A stretch of DNA of 64,000 nt from Ascaphus truei (taxonomy: Eukaryota; Chordata; Amphibia; Anura; Ascaphidae), in the NCBI GenBank assembly GCA_036426205.1, contig WSYH01000085.1:62001-126000 (forward strand), in the 5' to 3' direction. Of this stretch, positions 1 to 12,104 are shown piece by piece. The translations under genes were made by a program, and so were the position numbers. The first letter of the stretch is position 1. Each line of letters starts with the position of its first letter. Below the pieces are notes generated by a model, which saw only the letters and a program-made list of their open reading frames with translations, was not told the DNA's origin and did not search any database.

Positions 1-87
1 GGATTATTGCCTGGAACCCCAATGGAAATGGGGAGGACTACACGTTTAATTAATTTCAAAATAAAAATGCGCCGGAAATGATTTTAA

Positions 88-460
88 TACTGCTGCGGCC
101 AGCTTCAATCTAACAAATGCCCGTAATTTTCCAGGGCTTTTTTCGGCTGGTGCCGAACTTGGCCGCGCAGCCGCATCTTCCCTTCCTCCCTTCATCCGGT
201 CTGCGACCCCTGGCTGCTCCCCCTCTGCTTCCCAGCATCTGCTTCCGCTCTGCTTCCCTAGAGCTGATCCCCAGCGTCACGGGACGCCTTCAGGGTGCCG
301 CCAGAACGGAGGCAATGGAGGCAACGGAGGCAACGGAGGCAACGGAGGCACCAGTGCCGCGCGGCCACGCGGCCGGCATCGGGGAAAAACCGGTGCCTGC
401 ACGCGGTTTTAAATTACCCGCGGTGGCGGCCGCTTTAGACTCAGGGCGGCCGCCACTGTA
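88..460. mobile_element. MITE with TACTGC/TACAGT ends
   Basis: A short non-autonomous element. The left end reads TACTGCTGCGGCCAGC and is followed by a TCTAACAAATGCC segment. The right end, read inward on the - strand, is TACAGTGGCGGCC followed by GAGTCTAA. The outermost TA at each end could be the target duplication of a TA-inserting family. The interior is GC-rich and includes a short GGAGGCAACGGAGGCAAC repeat near 310-350. Related ends occur at about 4687, 7326, 30596, 52939, 53702 and 57652. No coding capacity is credible. Confidence 0.5.
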
Positions 461-1369
461 TAATAAAAAAATGTTGTGTTTTATAAATTTGTCATTGTTT
501 TCATTGTTTTATGCTTCTTTTATGTTTTGCATGTCTGGAGCAGGGTGAAGCTAACGTGCAGGAAACACCCCCATTGGTGCAGGTCATAATGTAAGTATAG
601 AACTCCATGCTACTGCTGCGGCCCCTCCTATCCTCCGACTTACCCGGAAAAATGCGGGGATGTAATCCAACTCTCACGGGCCTTCTCCGCACGGCCCGAA
701 ATCAACTGATAGCGCTAATAGCGCTAGACAATGAAAGCGCTTAGCGCTAAACAATAGAAATGCCCGCATTTCTGCTACAGTATGTCAAACATGTGCAGAA
801 CTGCCATGATAAGCATGCTTTTTCTCTTCAAGAACTCCCCCCCCCCCACTTCGCCCTCCCAATCAGGTTTTTATTAAGTAAGGTTCGATTATTAATATTG
901 AATTTTGTCTCTATCTTTTACAGAACAAGACGTCTAAAAACTGCCGGTTTGAAGAAGAAAAATAAAAGATTATTAATTTGAAAGAAGAATCAACTTAGTT
1001 TTTTTATTTGATTTGATTCTCGTGTGAAACATTTAATTCTATATAAATACATTTTGGTGTGTTCACATTTTTACTTTTTACCTGTAAATTAAATAAATTT
1101 ACTGTAGTACTGCACATAAAATACTAATGTCATTTAAATATATATAAATATCTCATATCAATATATATAAATCTATAAAAAAAAATTATACTTACCCCTG
1201 CCAGGGTGAAGGCTAATAGCGCTTTCGCCCATATGTGTTGAAACAGTATAAATGTGCATTAAATTAAATGTGCATTAGGATACACAGTAGCCAATAAATA
1301 TGTAGTCATGTCTGTTTTTGGCTACTAATCTGCACTGCTTATCATGTAAATCCTGGTACTGTACAGGCA
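461..1369. other. Non-coding stretch with GCGCT-rich fragment
   Basis: No gene is visible. At 606-625 there is another TACTGCTGCGGC end like that of the preceding element. At 705-760 the sequence AGCGCTAATAGCGCT and its variants form a small self-complementary cluster, and GCTAATAGCGCTTTCGCCC recurs near 1211. The rest is AT-rich, with scattered AATAAA-like words. Confidence 0.35.
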
Positions 1370-1835
1370 GTGTTAGGCCCAATCCAATGGGGTTTGCAGG
1401 GTTTTCCCCTGCAGTGAGCATCTCCCTTGAGGGGCGGGGGGCAGGATAAGGCCTGTGTTCTGCCCAATCCTGGCATCAGACCTTGGGCCCTTGCCCAAGA
1501 TACTTAAGGGGCTGCACATGTAAATGTAATCAGTTGTCTCTTCCTTGGGAGAGACGGTCCCACAGAAGATTGTGCGCAGGGCTTTGGCCACCTTCCATCC
1601 CCTCTCTTAGGGGAGTGGGAGTAAGGAATATACCTCCTACTCTATCAGGGACTGGGGAAGAGTTAGGACTGACCCTTGGGGCCCATGCCTGTGGGTTTGA
1701 GTACAAGGACCATCTGAAGTCTGGAGGCCAATTGTATGCAGTGTATGCTGACTGTATGCTGTGAGTTGAAGAATAAAGTTATCCCAGTTTATAAAATATA
1801 CTCCTGCTTCTGAGTATCCCTCGGGGGATTATCAG
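1370..1835 (+). repeat. Possible solo LTR or retroelement fragment
   Basis: This block is less AT-rich than its surroundings. It starts TGTTAGGCCC and holds an AATAAAG signal near 1771 followed by a pyrimidine-rich stretch, which resembles the U3-R-U5 layout of an LTR. I cannot define the 3' end or a target duplication, so the call is tentative. Short open frames inside show no recognisable domain. Confidence 0.25.
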
Positions 1836-2106
1836 AGAGTTCACCTGAGTTGATTGTCTCCAGCATTCCTGGAGTTTGCAAGAGATGGAGGCGCTGAACC
1901 ACCAAAACAACTAAACATCACCCCAAAAGCCTGTCCTGTCTTCCCATACCATACCATATGGAAAGCTCAGCAGACTGTGAACCAGCAGGTAAATATCATT
2001 ACACAACCTGTAATAGGCAGATCTCCCAGAGGGTGGGGAAAACACTGTTACCAACACATTGAATGTCAATGTGGTAACCTACTGTTTGCCACCCTTTGAA
2101 AATCTG

Positions 2107-2275
2107 TCAGTTAATGTACAGTACTGTACACACTGGCATCATGTCACAAACACATACAGCATCCCACTCACCCAGCTGCAGACATCATGTAACATATACA
2201 GTATATATACAGTGTCACACACCTCCAGCTGCTGGCATCATGTCACATACACATTCTGTACATATGGGTTTCAAC
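2107..2275. repeat. Degenerate 50-bp tandem repeat
   Basis: Three imperfect copies of a unit containing CATCATGTCACATACACA and CCAGCTGC lie about 50 bp apart, with the recurring word near 2137, 2187 and 2237. Open frames across it are by-products of the repeat. Confidence 0.45.
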
Positions 2276-2349
2276 CAGTTTCCACAGTGACACACGTGTG
2301 TTTCAATCATACAGATGCAGTACAACTGCACGGCCGTTTCTCATGACTT

Positions 2350-4001
2350 TAAAAATAATTTTTGATGTGTTAAGTTTCTTACTTTAAGATTTCAATAACA
2401 AACACGTGAAGTACATACTGTACAATACAGTACTAAACATCTGTGTGATATTGGATTATGCACACATGAACAGGAATACTGTAAATTACAGGATGAACCA
2501 CCTGTGCTGAAGCAGAAATAACCCTATAACCTGACCTGTTTGGGGCTCTTGTTGACTGCAGTTGGGAACCTGTGCTTTAATGTTCATCAAGGTCTCTCTT
2601 CCCATCTTTGCTGCTCAGCTGCAAAAGCAACTCTTAAATGAGGAGTTAGGGGTCAAGTCACTAAAGCCATCAAAGGCATCAAGTCTATCGCACTATCAAA
2701 TTAGATTTTTAAGACACAATAACTCGCGATCACCGACTTATGTTTTCTGGCCGTATTGCTGACAACGCTAAATTTAAAATTCTGCCCGCTTTCAGGCCAC
2801 GGTTAACCCAGGGTAGATCGCGGATAACTCGCGTGAACATTTTTGAAATCTCACGTCAGAGGCAGGCTCGGCTCAGGATGCTGCACAGCTGCAGGATAAA
2901 AGGCTGCTATATCTGTGTGTCATCATCCCTACTACCATTGACCAGTCATGATTTTTGTTGTAATGGTGATAACCAAGGGCATACACCACCATCACAACCT
3001 CGACGACCACAATTACATTCACAATTTCCAGAACCACCAGTTATTTCTCCTGGTGGCCATACTTTGAATGCAAGAGCTATTGGCTAGAGTTATTTTCAAC
3101 TTTCAAAGTATCAAACTACAGTATATCTACATATCACTTATGCCAACAGATGTGAAAAGGGGTAGAATAGGTACCCACCTTGGCACCTCTGCATTACAGT
3201 AAGAGGTTACATAACCTTCCAACCCCATACAGAGTGTCTGGAAAACTTAGATAGTCAGAGTAAGATAAAGAGGGGTTTCAGTTCGACAGCAAAGTGTAAT
3301 GTCACAGGTGGAGATGGAGACAATAGGCTACTGTTAATACTGTCTGCACACACACACAGTCAGAATTGTCTCATGGTGGTGATGAATTTGATGATGGTGG
3401 TGATTTAGATGATCTTTGTGTAACAGGGATGATGATGATGATGATGATGACGACGACGACGATGACGATGATGCAGATGCAGATGCAGTATGCAAACCAG
3501 ACAACACAATGTCAGTGCTACTGTTCCAACTATAAAACCAGATACTGTTTCATCTCTCAGTAACACATGGGTGGGAGGAAAGGCCCCAAAACCAGTGACA
3601 TATTCCTTTTTGATCACAACAATGATTATGTCAAGATCTGTCAAAGGTTGGCTGATGCAAAGCAGAATCCCAGTAGCCGGAGAAGCAGAGCAGGTAAAAA
3701 TTAGAGACTAAAGTAGGCAGAAAGTTTTATAGTTGGGGTCACACGCAGAGGTCCAAGGCAGGCAGCAAGAGGTATAGTCCAGGTCACAACAAGAGCTCTG
3801 GGAACAGCAACAGGTAATGAATTGAGGACAAGGGTACAAACTGAATCAGGACTGGAACAAAGACTAGAGCATAGACTGGAAAAAGGACTGGGACAAGGAG
3901 TGGAACGGGTACAGGTAACTGAGCGGGATACTGCAAGCTTGGAACGAGAACTACCAGACAAGTGTCATGGATGTCCCTGATTAATTATAACCTGAGGACA
4001 C
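2350..4001. other. Intergenic sequence with a GAT/GAC microsatellite
   Basis: No gene is visible. A run of GAT changing to GAC, GATGAC and GATGCA triplets occupies about 3429-3489. It gives aspartate or methionine runs in translation, which are not evidence of a protein. The remainder is unremarkable. Confidence 0.4.
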
Positions 4002-4004
4002 AAA

Positions 4005-4031
4005 GGGCCTCATGCAGTAAGTGCCGATAAG
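4005..4031 (+). repeat. Harbinger left terminal inverted repeat
   Basis: It starts GGGCCTCATGCAGTAAG and continues GCCGATAAG. Several further GCCGATAA or TTATCGGC words follow to about 4230 and may be subterminal binding sites. It pairs with the inverted end at 56838-56867. Confidence 0.6.
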
Positions 4032-4686
4032 GCTTTTATCAGCATTTTCCCGCCAAAATTGCATTTGAGATTCAGTAAGCGCCGATAAGTGGTCAAAATC
4101 GGCATTTTTTCTTCTCGATAAAAATTTATCGGCATGCGGCTGCTGATAACCACTTATCGGCACTTTTCGGCACTTTTTGAAATCAGCTGTATTCTAGTTG
4201 CCCCGATTAGCTTATCGGTGCTGATCGGCACTCAAAAATGGAGATTTCTACGGCAATTTGTCCCGCCAACTAAAGTTGGCAAGTTGGAGGGGAGAAGGAT
4301 CGGCAAGGTTGCCGGGACGGCACTTAGAAAAAATAGCTCATCTCTACATCAATGGTGTCAATGAGCCGGGACTGATAACTTTATAGGAGTGTTTACGTTC
4401 TATTGCTCATAATACAAATGTGCTTGGCATTACAGTGTCGATGTGATTCACTTCATCGTGTCACCGCTTACGTTTATTATTGGCAGAACATTGTACTTTT
4501 CTATGTTATGATGATTTGCGTGTCACATTAGTCTTAATGTTATGATGTGTCAATGTAAACTCCTATAGTAAACTTTTAAAGGAAGAGGTCACATAATATG
4601 AAACATGTTACTTACGTGTGCTTTAAATTATTATATGATGTAACAGATTTCACACATCTAACAGATCCAGCATATATTAATGTTGG

Positions 4687-5087
4687 TACACTGGCGACAC
4701 ACTTTATTCGAGCTTGGCTAGTCCCACGAATTCGGGTATACCCGGGTGTATTGAGGTTTGTGACTGTTTTCTGCCCGAGTGCATTGGGTTATTTTCCAGG
4801 CAGGGATTGAAGCATTTTATTCCCGCTGGCTGCAATACTGCACAGTATATATATATATACTGCATTACAATTCATGAATTTATGCCATCTGGTAGACACG
4901 CGAAGCATTGCAGTCTATTAAATCCTAATCATTATCATTTAACAGATCAGCCGCCCGTCAGCCAGGCATGAACCCAGGCTGGGAAGGCAAACGCAACGGG
5001 GCTTGTCAGAGGTGAGGAGCGGCGCATTCCAGGTATCTGCCAGGTACATACTGGGTATTTACTCGAATAAAGTGTGTCGGTGCAGTA
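4687..5087. mobile_element. MITE, TIR TACACTGGCGACACAC
   Basis: The left end reads TACACTGGCGACACAC followed by TTTATTCGAG. The right end inverted reads TACTGCACCGACACAC followed by TTTATTCGAG. The interior (from about 4858) closely matches sequence inside the A/B/C unit at 30370-30596, sharing TGCCATCTGGTRGACACGCG. So the same family sits both in the Harbinger 5' region and in the repeated unit. Confidence 0.6.
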
Positions 5088-5737
5088 TACATTAGAGAAT
5101 GCTTTGAATATGTAACGCATGATCAAATGTAAATGTAGCTGTTTGTTTTCATGTTTACATGTACTTTGTGACCTCCCTCTTTTGATGACGTCCGCAATTG
5201 GACTCTCAATAACATTGCATGTTTACATTGTACATGATGCATTATAATCACTTCATGCTAAGTTATACACAGATCTATAATAGTTACTCATTTTTACACT
5301 ATTGAAACATAATCAATAGCAAGTATCCTGATGGCACAAAATTATGCATATGCACAATACAATTAGTTCATGTGAACATGTGACAATAACATGCGAAATT
5401 AGACATGTTGCAATGTAGTTTTTCAACGTCAATATCATGGTTGTATCCTAATGAGATGACTGAGTGTTGCATTCAGAAGTGGTACATGCATTACACATTC
5501 CATAAATACTTGTGAATAAATTGTTGTACAAAGCTTAACGTTACATCATTGTCAAATATCATGATTGCCTGGTGAACACACATAAATAAAACTTTTAATT
5601 CGTACTGGATACCCGTTTGGAGTTAATTACTTGGATATGTTAATGTAACACTTTGCACTTCATCAAGTCACCTGACATCATCACATAGGTATTTAAAGGA
5701 GGCCAATTACCTGCGCATTGACAGCTACAGACCTGAA
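5088..5737. other. AT-rich leader before the Harbinger transposase
   Basis: AT-rich DNA with many ACATG and CATGT words and no convincing open frame. The same texture recurs at 43330-43826, 50674-51940 and 55569-55917, the other parts assigned to the Harbinger element. This is weak support for common origin. Confidence 0.35.
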
Positions 5738-7069
5738 AATGAAACGAATGTTCATGAGACGGAGGAAGATTCTATTGGAGGAGAGGCTAGCTGAGGGACA
5801 GGATGTCACAGGCCAAGGAAGGGACAGGGACAGAGACAGGGACAGGGACGCGGAGTGGAGAGGGAGAGTGAGAGGGCGAGGGAGAGGGCAAGGAGATGAG
5901 TGGAGAAGAGAGAGGAGAGAAGTTGTGCCTCGTCCTCATTTGTACAGGGAGAGAACCATGTTAGATGGGATGAGTGAGGAGGAGATTATAAATTGGTATC
6001 ATTTGAGTACAGCAGCAATCTTAACTCTTTATGAAGAGATACGGGTAGATTAGATTTTGTGACAGCCAGAGGTCATGCAGTCCCTGGGCTTGTTAAAATG
6101 CTGTGCTCATTACATTATCTTGCTTCCGCGTCATTCCAGACAACTGTGGGCATAGTGGGCGGGGTCTCGCAATCTACATTCTCGCGGGCCTTTACCCAGT
6201 TTCTATGTGCACTGAATAGATGCGCTAGCAATTATATTCATTTTCCTACAGAGCACACAGAGTGGCTGGAAGTGAGAAATAGCTTTTATGCCATAGCCGG
6301 GATACCATGTGTGATGGGTGCAATAGATTGCACCCATGTTGCTTTGATCCCATCTAGTCAGAGTGAGCATGCTTACCGCAATCTTAAGCACTACCATTCC
6401 CTGAATGTACAGGTGGTATGCGATGCCACGATGAAGATTATGCATGTGATAGCCAAATTCCCTGGTTCCAGTCACGATTCCTCTATCCTGAGAAACTCAT
6501 CAGTCTTCCATGCTTTCGAAGAAGGCTATTTTGGACCTGGTTGGCTGGTGAGTACATATTATGATGTGTTAACAAACAACTCTTGTTTTTCAATGAACTG
6601 TTGAATGTAATAATGTTAACACAAATTGTATCATATTTGTGCACGATGGATTATAGGTGACTCAGGATACGGAATTAGGCCGTAGCTGTTGACCCCGGTG
6701 GCAAACCCTCAATGTGAAGCAGAGGAGAGGTATAATGTGGCACATATATCTACACGATCCGTCATAGAGAGGATATTTGGGCTTCTGAAAACACGATTCA
6801 GGTGTTTAGATAGAACTGGTGGGGCACTTCAATATAAGCCTGCTAAAGTGTCAGATATTATAATTGCATGTTGGATTTTGCACAATCTGGCACTCCGCAA
6901 TAATTTAGAAACCAACATACGTCAGGGCTTGGAGGAGGAGCATCCCGTAAATTTACCAGCTGACACTGAGCAAACAGCCTGTGGTGTGGAGACACATCGG
7001 AATGTCATAGACACATATTTTTCATGTAAGCAAATATATATATATATATATGTTCAAAGTACTACATAG
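5738..7069 (+). pseudogene. PIF/Harbinger transposase, damaged
   Basis: The DDE nuclease that would excise and integrate the element. It starts with a basic, RD/RG-rich N-terminus (5738-5930). A helical region ends near 6053, where the reading frame shifts by one base. The core follows: GAIDCTHV holds the first catalytic Asp, PGSSHDSSIL the second, and VIERIFGLLKTRFRCL the Glu, followed by CWILHNLAL, all typical of HARBI1-like transposases. A GTGAGT donor near 6547 and an acceptor near 6656 bound an intron of about 110 bp, after which GDSGYG resumes, though not in clean phase. The expected PWLLTPV is broken by TAG at 6683-6685. With a frameshift and a nonsense codon it is probably inactive. 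Confidence 0.88.
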
Positions 7070-7314
7070 ATGTATTAATTCCTTGTAATGATAAATACAT
7101 GTGTCCAAATACCATTCACTTAGGAAACAGATGAATATGGTTCTCCCACCTTTCTGTTCTCTGCTGTGTGGACAATTGCATGTGGCACCGGTATGTCATT
7201 TATCAACAGGTTGTATTATACTTCTTACCACTAAAAGGTGTTATGTGTACGTGAGGAAATAATGTGTACTAAATCTATATTTTCTGTACATGCTCTTTTT
7301 GGTTATGCATACAC

Positions 7315-7320
7315 AATAAA
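7315..7320 (+). terminator. Poly(A) signal for Harbinger transposase
   Basis: AATAAA about 245 bp downstream of the transposase reading frame, in an otherwise empty AT-rich region. It is a likely 3' end for that transcript, inferred from position only. Confidence 0.4.
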
Positions 7321-7325
7321 CCTAC

Positions 7326-7490
7326 TACAGTGGCGTCCGCCTTTAGTCTAAATTGGCTAGATCCGTGATTTTCAGATTATCCCGGTTATGTGCGGTTTTG
7401 TGTCATTTTCGCCCGGAGTGAACTGCGTTATTTTCGCGCTCATGATATTAGCATTTTACTCTCGCTGTCTGCAATACTGTAATGCCGTGT
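7326..7490. mobile_element. MITE fragment, TACAGTGGCGTCC end
   Basis: It begins TACAGTGGCGTCCGCC followed by TTTAGTCTAAA, resembling the inverted right end of the element at 88-460. The other end is unclear; a TACTGTA lies near 7484-7492. Confidence 0.35.
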
Positions 7491-8159
7491 AAAAACTCAG
7501 GGGAGCTGTTGTCTTGGAAGTCTAATACCTTCGCGGTTCAACCTAGGTCAGTACACAGTCTGTGTGTGCGCACCGTAATTGTAAATTTGCATATTTAAAG
7601 TATACATGCATTTGCAGTGCTGTTCTGCAGTACAGTACAGTATGTCTCATTTGAAAATTGTTGAAACGCATAGGCGTGTACTGTACTGTAACTGTGTCAC
7701 ATTTTGGCATATACAGCGCTCTCCCCTCACTCGGGATAATTAACTGCACTGCATGGTATTTCAACTTATCTTCTGTGCAATGCAGTACTGTACATCTCTC
7801 CCACACCATTCCTTTGAACGTGTGTCTGGTTTCAATCACATTCCTGCTTGACAGCAGGAATTTACTGCGCATGCGCCTGTAACTTCTCCCACCACTGCTT
7901 GCTAGAGTGTGTGTAAAAAAAAAGTTTATTGTAATTTTTTTATTTTCTCCACAAGCCTGCAAAAACCATCTTACTGTATTACGATATTCAATTTGTGCTG
8001 TACAGTAGCTTTTGTCTGCGACCCTGTGCGTTTGACTGCACACGGTTGATTTGTGTGCTTTTTACGTACTGTATTTGGGGGTGTATTATTATGATGAACT
8101 GCCTTTAGAAATTAAAGTGTGTCTTTAGCTTTGAACTTCATGCGCATGTCTTTAATTTT
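7491..8159. other. Non-coding, rich in CTGTAC/TACAGT words
   Basis: No gene is visible. TACTGTAC, CAGTACAGTACAG and similar self-complementary words are frequent. A TGCGCATGCGC word resembling an NRF1 site is present near 7866. Open frames here, including a long one on the - strand, have no recognisable domain. Confidence 0.35.
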
Positions 8160-9345
8160 TGGAATCTTGCCATTGTGTTTTGAATCCGTCCATAGTCGAG
8201 CTTGAAAGCCTCACTGCGCCTGCGTGTAATCCTTGTTCAGATGGAAGCTTAGCTGCTTACTGCGCTTGAGTCACCCAACCACCCCCCCATCCACAGAGTA
8301 ATTCGACAGACACCTACACAGAGTCATTCATTTTCTGAAGTTAGTCATTGTGTTTTTAATCCGTCCCTAGCCGAGCGTCAATCGCCTCACTGCGCCTGCG
8401 TGTATTCTAAGCCTCTTCGAGATGGGAGCTAGCTGCTTATTGCGCTTGAGTCACCCAACCCCCCCCTCTCCACAGAGTCGTTAATTTTCAGAATCTTGCC
8501 ATTGTGTTCTTAATCCGTCCACAGCCGAGCTTCAAAGCCTCACTGCGCCTGCGTATTATCCTTTTTCAGATTAGAGCTATTTAGCTGCTTAGCTGTTTAC
8601 TGCGCATGAGTCACCCAACCTCCCCCCCTCTCCACATAGTTGTTCATTTTCTGAATCTTGCCATTGTGTTCTTAATCCGTCCATAGCCAAGCTACAGTAC
8701 AAAGCCTCACTGCGCCTGCGTGTAATTCTCTTTAGACTGGAGCTTTGAGCCTTTGTTTACGGCAACGTTTTGGAAAATCCCTTCTCGAATTTGATTTGCA
8801 CAGAGCATCACCTTGATATTATAATAATAATAATTACATGTTTTTGTATAGCGCTGTTAGTTACAGTATACGTAGCGCGTTGCAGAGACATTTTGCAGGC
8901 ACAGGTCCCTCCCTGTCCCGTGGAGCTCACAATCTACTGTATGTTTTTGGTGCCTGAGGCACAGGGAGATAAAGTGGGGGTTTATTGATCAAATTATTAT
9001 GATGAACTGCCTTTTGAAATTACTGTACTCTATTCTACAGTATGTCATTTTTTTGAACTGCAGCACAACTAATCCTTCATCCCTCCCCCAAGCACACACA
9101 AACTATTTTCAACAGACACCTCCACAGAGTCATTCATTTTCTGAAGTTAGTCATTGTGTTTTTAATCCATCCCTAGCCGAGAGTCAATCGCTTCACTGCG
9201 CCTGCGTGTACTCTAAGCCTCTTTGAGATGGGAGCTAGCTGATTACTGCACATGACTCACCCAAGCCCCCCAAAAACTTTGAGGCTTTGTTTATGGTAAC
9301 GCTTTGGAAAATCCCTTCTCGAATTTGAAATGTAAATCTGATGTG
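8160..9345. repeat. Tandem repeat, unit about 165 bp, five copies
   Basis: Copies begin near 8160, 8333, 8492, 8652 and 9137. Each carries CATTGTGTTYTTAATCCGTC, then CCTCACTGCGCCTGCGTGT, then a CCAACCNCCCCC tract before CCACAGAGT. A second module, TTGGAAAATCCCTTCTCGAA, follows copies four and five (near 8770 and 9302). This gives a higher-order repeat of about 530 bp. No coding potential. Confidence 0.7.
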
Positions 9346-10248
9346 CACAGCATTGTGAGAAATGAGAGTAAAAAAAACCATTAACTGATTCATGTTGTTT
9401 TGTCATTCATTCTTATACTGTAGGGGTGGGGAGGGGGTGTGGTTGTTGTCAATGATTATGATTACCTGGAATGTGAATAAATATTTATTTTATTTCATCA
9501 GGAACAAAAAAATACAAATATAAAAATAATCATGAATAATACATAATGCAGTCTTTATTAAGTTCTTCTGGCAGATTGAAATTGGATAAACATTTACAAA
9601 ACATTTGTAAAACATGGAGAAACATGAATTATGCACATTTATAAAAATATTATTTAATATTATATATACTGTAATGTATAATATATATACTGTATATATA
9701 TATATATATACAGTATACATAGTAATATTATTTTTTCCGTCTTTATCTTGTTCCTTATTCCGTGTACAGTACAGTAGTTCATTGAGAGAGGAGAGATTTT
9801 GTGTAAATCAATACTGCAGTTTATATACTGTACATTTTACTGTAAAAAACAGATTAGACATGACACAAAACCCCACCTCCCCTCAGGCCACCCTTTTTTC
9901 CTGAAACGACAAGAAAACAAAAAATTAGTGCAGTTATAGTATGTGCGTACCTTATTATGGCATTGTGTGATGTGTAGTACTACTGTAGATGGCTGGTGCT
10001 GCTTTCTCTGGAAAGAAAAATATTGAGCAGTTAGTAGGCAGTTACTGTAGTACTGTCAAACTAGTCTATACTGGAACTATTGTATACTCTGACTACTGTT
10101 AAATACTGTGTACTGTAACCTGATGGCTGGTGCTGCTCTCTCTGTAAAGAAAAAACTGTAACTACTGTATACTCTAACTATTGGGAAAGAAAAAATCTGT
10201 GCCATACTTACCTGTATCATACTGTACTTACAATACTACAGCACAGTA
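9346..10248. other. Non-coding with (TA)n and a short duplication
   Basis: A TATA/ACTGTATA tract lies at about 9655-9725. GATGGCTGGTGCTGCT followed by CTCTG and AAAGAAAAA occurs twice (near 9989 and 10122). This region would hold the 3' end of the adjacent Tc1-like element, but I could not identify its terminal repeat. Confidence 0.35.
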
Positions 10249-11849
10249 CTACTTTCCTGATGCTTGCCCATTACGCACGATGACAATGGGCCACACAGTG
10301 GCAATATGGTCTATATATTTATTGCAGCATTCCACGGTGAGTACATCGTTCCAAAAACTCATTATGCTTTTCAACAACTAGTCCTTTTTGGAGGGTTTCG
10401 CCATTTTCCAGATATGGTCCTTCTGCTGATGCCAGACCATTTCGATCGGATTGAAGTCTGGCGATCTATCATTGGAAAAAAAGGACAATTAGTTTAAGAG
10501 ATACAGTACACAGTAAAAACAGTGGGGGGAAAATGAGACACGGTCTACTGCACTTACTCTGCTGGCGTCTTCACCCATACCGCGCTCAAGGATATGTGCT
10601 CTTGACGTGGTATGCTCCGGATCGTTGTCCTGGTAGAACCGGTGACCATTTGGGAACTCGCGTGTGATATATTGCACTATCTCATGGACAATGTTGTCTT
10701 GGAAGAAAGCTTTATTCATTATTCCTATAATAAGAAAAGAAAAGTCTTCAAAAAACTACACAATAGTACAGTACAGTGCATAAAGTAAGGTTACTCTAGT
10801 AAAGTACAGTGCATAAGGCTACATTATATTTGATATATTTTACCTTCAAAGATGACAATGCATCCTGGTCCACGCCTAGAGATGGCACCCCACACATGCA
10901 GCTTCACGGGGTGTTTTGGCCGCGGCTTCAAAGATATGCAGCCTTTTTTGTGGAATGCAAAGTTTGCAAATCTCTCCAGCGACACAGTAGACTCATCAGT
11001 GAAGATGCAATGCTGGAATGTCTCCCCACTGTTGATCCATGCCTGGGCCTGGACCACTCTTTTGATTTTGTTTGCGTCCCGTATCATGGGGTACGCTCTT
11101 TAATGACAAGGAATAAATAATTTTAGCGGTACAGTACAGTTTCCTAAACAACACTTTTACCTCCTGTACTGTCCAGTACTAACCTCACACGTCCATATTT
11201 CCATCCAATGCTGTGTCTCCTCTTCTTTATGCTGCTCTCGGATATAGTCAGATTGTGCTTTTCCTGCAGAGTGTTTTTGACCCTTAATGCACTCTTCTCA
11301 TCATTCTCCTCACTTATTTTGTCCACCAGAAGAGTTGTCTCCCTACAATGTAAAGAAAAAATATTGTTTTATTAATATGCAGCAATATAAAATTTATATA
11401 TGAATATAAATATACAAAATATATATACTGTTGTTCTATATATATACAAAATATATATACTGTTGTAATATAAATATAAATATACAAAATATATATACTG
11501 TACTGATATAAATATAAATATACAAAATATATATAATGTTGTAATATAAATATAAATATACAAAATATATATACTGTTGTAATATAAATCAACAGAAATA
11601 ACAAAATTATTAGATTTAAATTAAAATTAATTTTATTTTAAAGTTGTATAAATATACTTATGCCTTAGTTATCCTTGGTGCCCTTTTGCGGTCTCTGTTT
11701 TTTCCGTGTGCATGATAGCTCACGGTGGTTGCTGGCACAACGATGCCAGAAGTAGCTAACCAGCGTTGGATAGCAGCAATTCGGTGTCCGCTCGTGTACA
11801 TGTCCTTAATTCGCATGCTGAGCTCCTTGGAAATCTTTTTAACAGGCAT
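10249..11849 (-). pseudogene. Tc1-like DDE transposase with introns
   Basis: Five exons are visible on the - strand. Exon 1 (about 11658-11849) starts MPVKKISKEL and encodes an N-terminal HTH. Exon 2 (11184-11342) encodes the second HTH region. Exon 3 (10844-11097) has FTDES with the first catalytic Asp and VKLHVWGAIS. Exon 4 (10558-10724) has FYQDNDPEHT with the second Asp. Exon 5 (10249-10465) has SPDFNPIEMVW with the Glu and ends ASGK. Introns 2-4 have GT..AG borders, and intron 4 restores a Glu codon just before SPDFNPIE. A one-base shift plus lost codons in exon 4 and TAG at 10378-10380 in exon 5 make it defective. Exon 1 ends in TAA just before a possible GTATAT donor, so its joining is uncertain. 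Confidence 0.85.
11390..11595. repeat. AT-rich minisatellite in Tc1 intron 1
   Basis: Five imperfect repeats of about 40 bp contain ATACAAAATATATATACTGT and TAATATAAATATAA. They lie in the intron between Tc1 exons 1 and 2. The tyrosine/isoleucine-rich frames across it are not real proteins. Confidence 0.65.
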
Positions 11850-12104
11850 TGCTGCGAGTAGAAAGAAATACAAACACAAGAATGTATATTCGATGTTTAG
11901 TCGATGTGTATTCAATGTGCAGTAAATCCACAAAATGGATAGTGTATTTATACGGTAATGACTCACATTAGAGTACGCCCACTTTCAACACCTGTACCTG
12001 GTCGCCATGCATAAAAGGTTACACACTTTGAATAGCCCACTACTCGATGATCTTTATCTGAACTTGCCCTTGTCCAGACAGATACTACATTGCACTCTGC
12101 ATCC

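Noticed and set aside
117..548. 143-residue frame with MEATEATEATEA repeat
   Set aside because: It crosses a MITE end and a short tandem repeat; no conserved domain or start context.
7543..8043. 166-residue - strand frame
   Set aside because: Composition follows the CTGTAC-rich non-coding sequence; no motif.
8160..9345. CRISPR array
   Set aside because: Repeats of about 165 bp without short repeats and unique spacers, in animal DNA.
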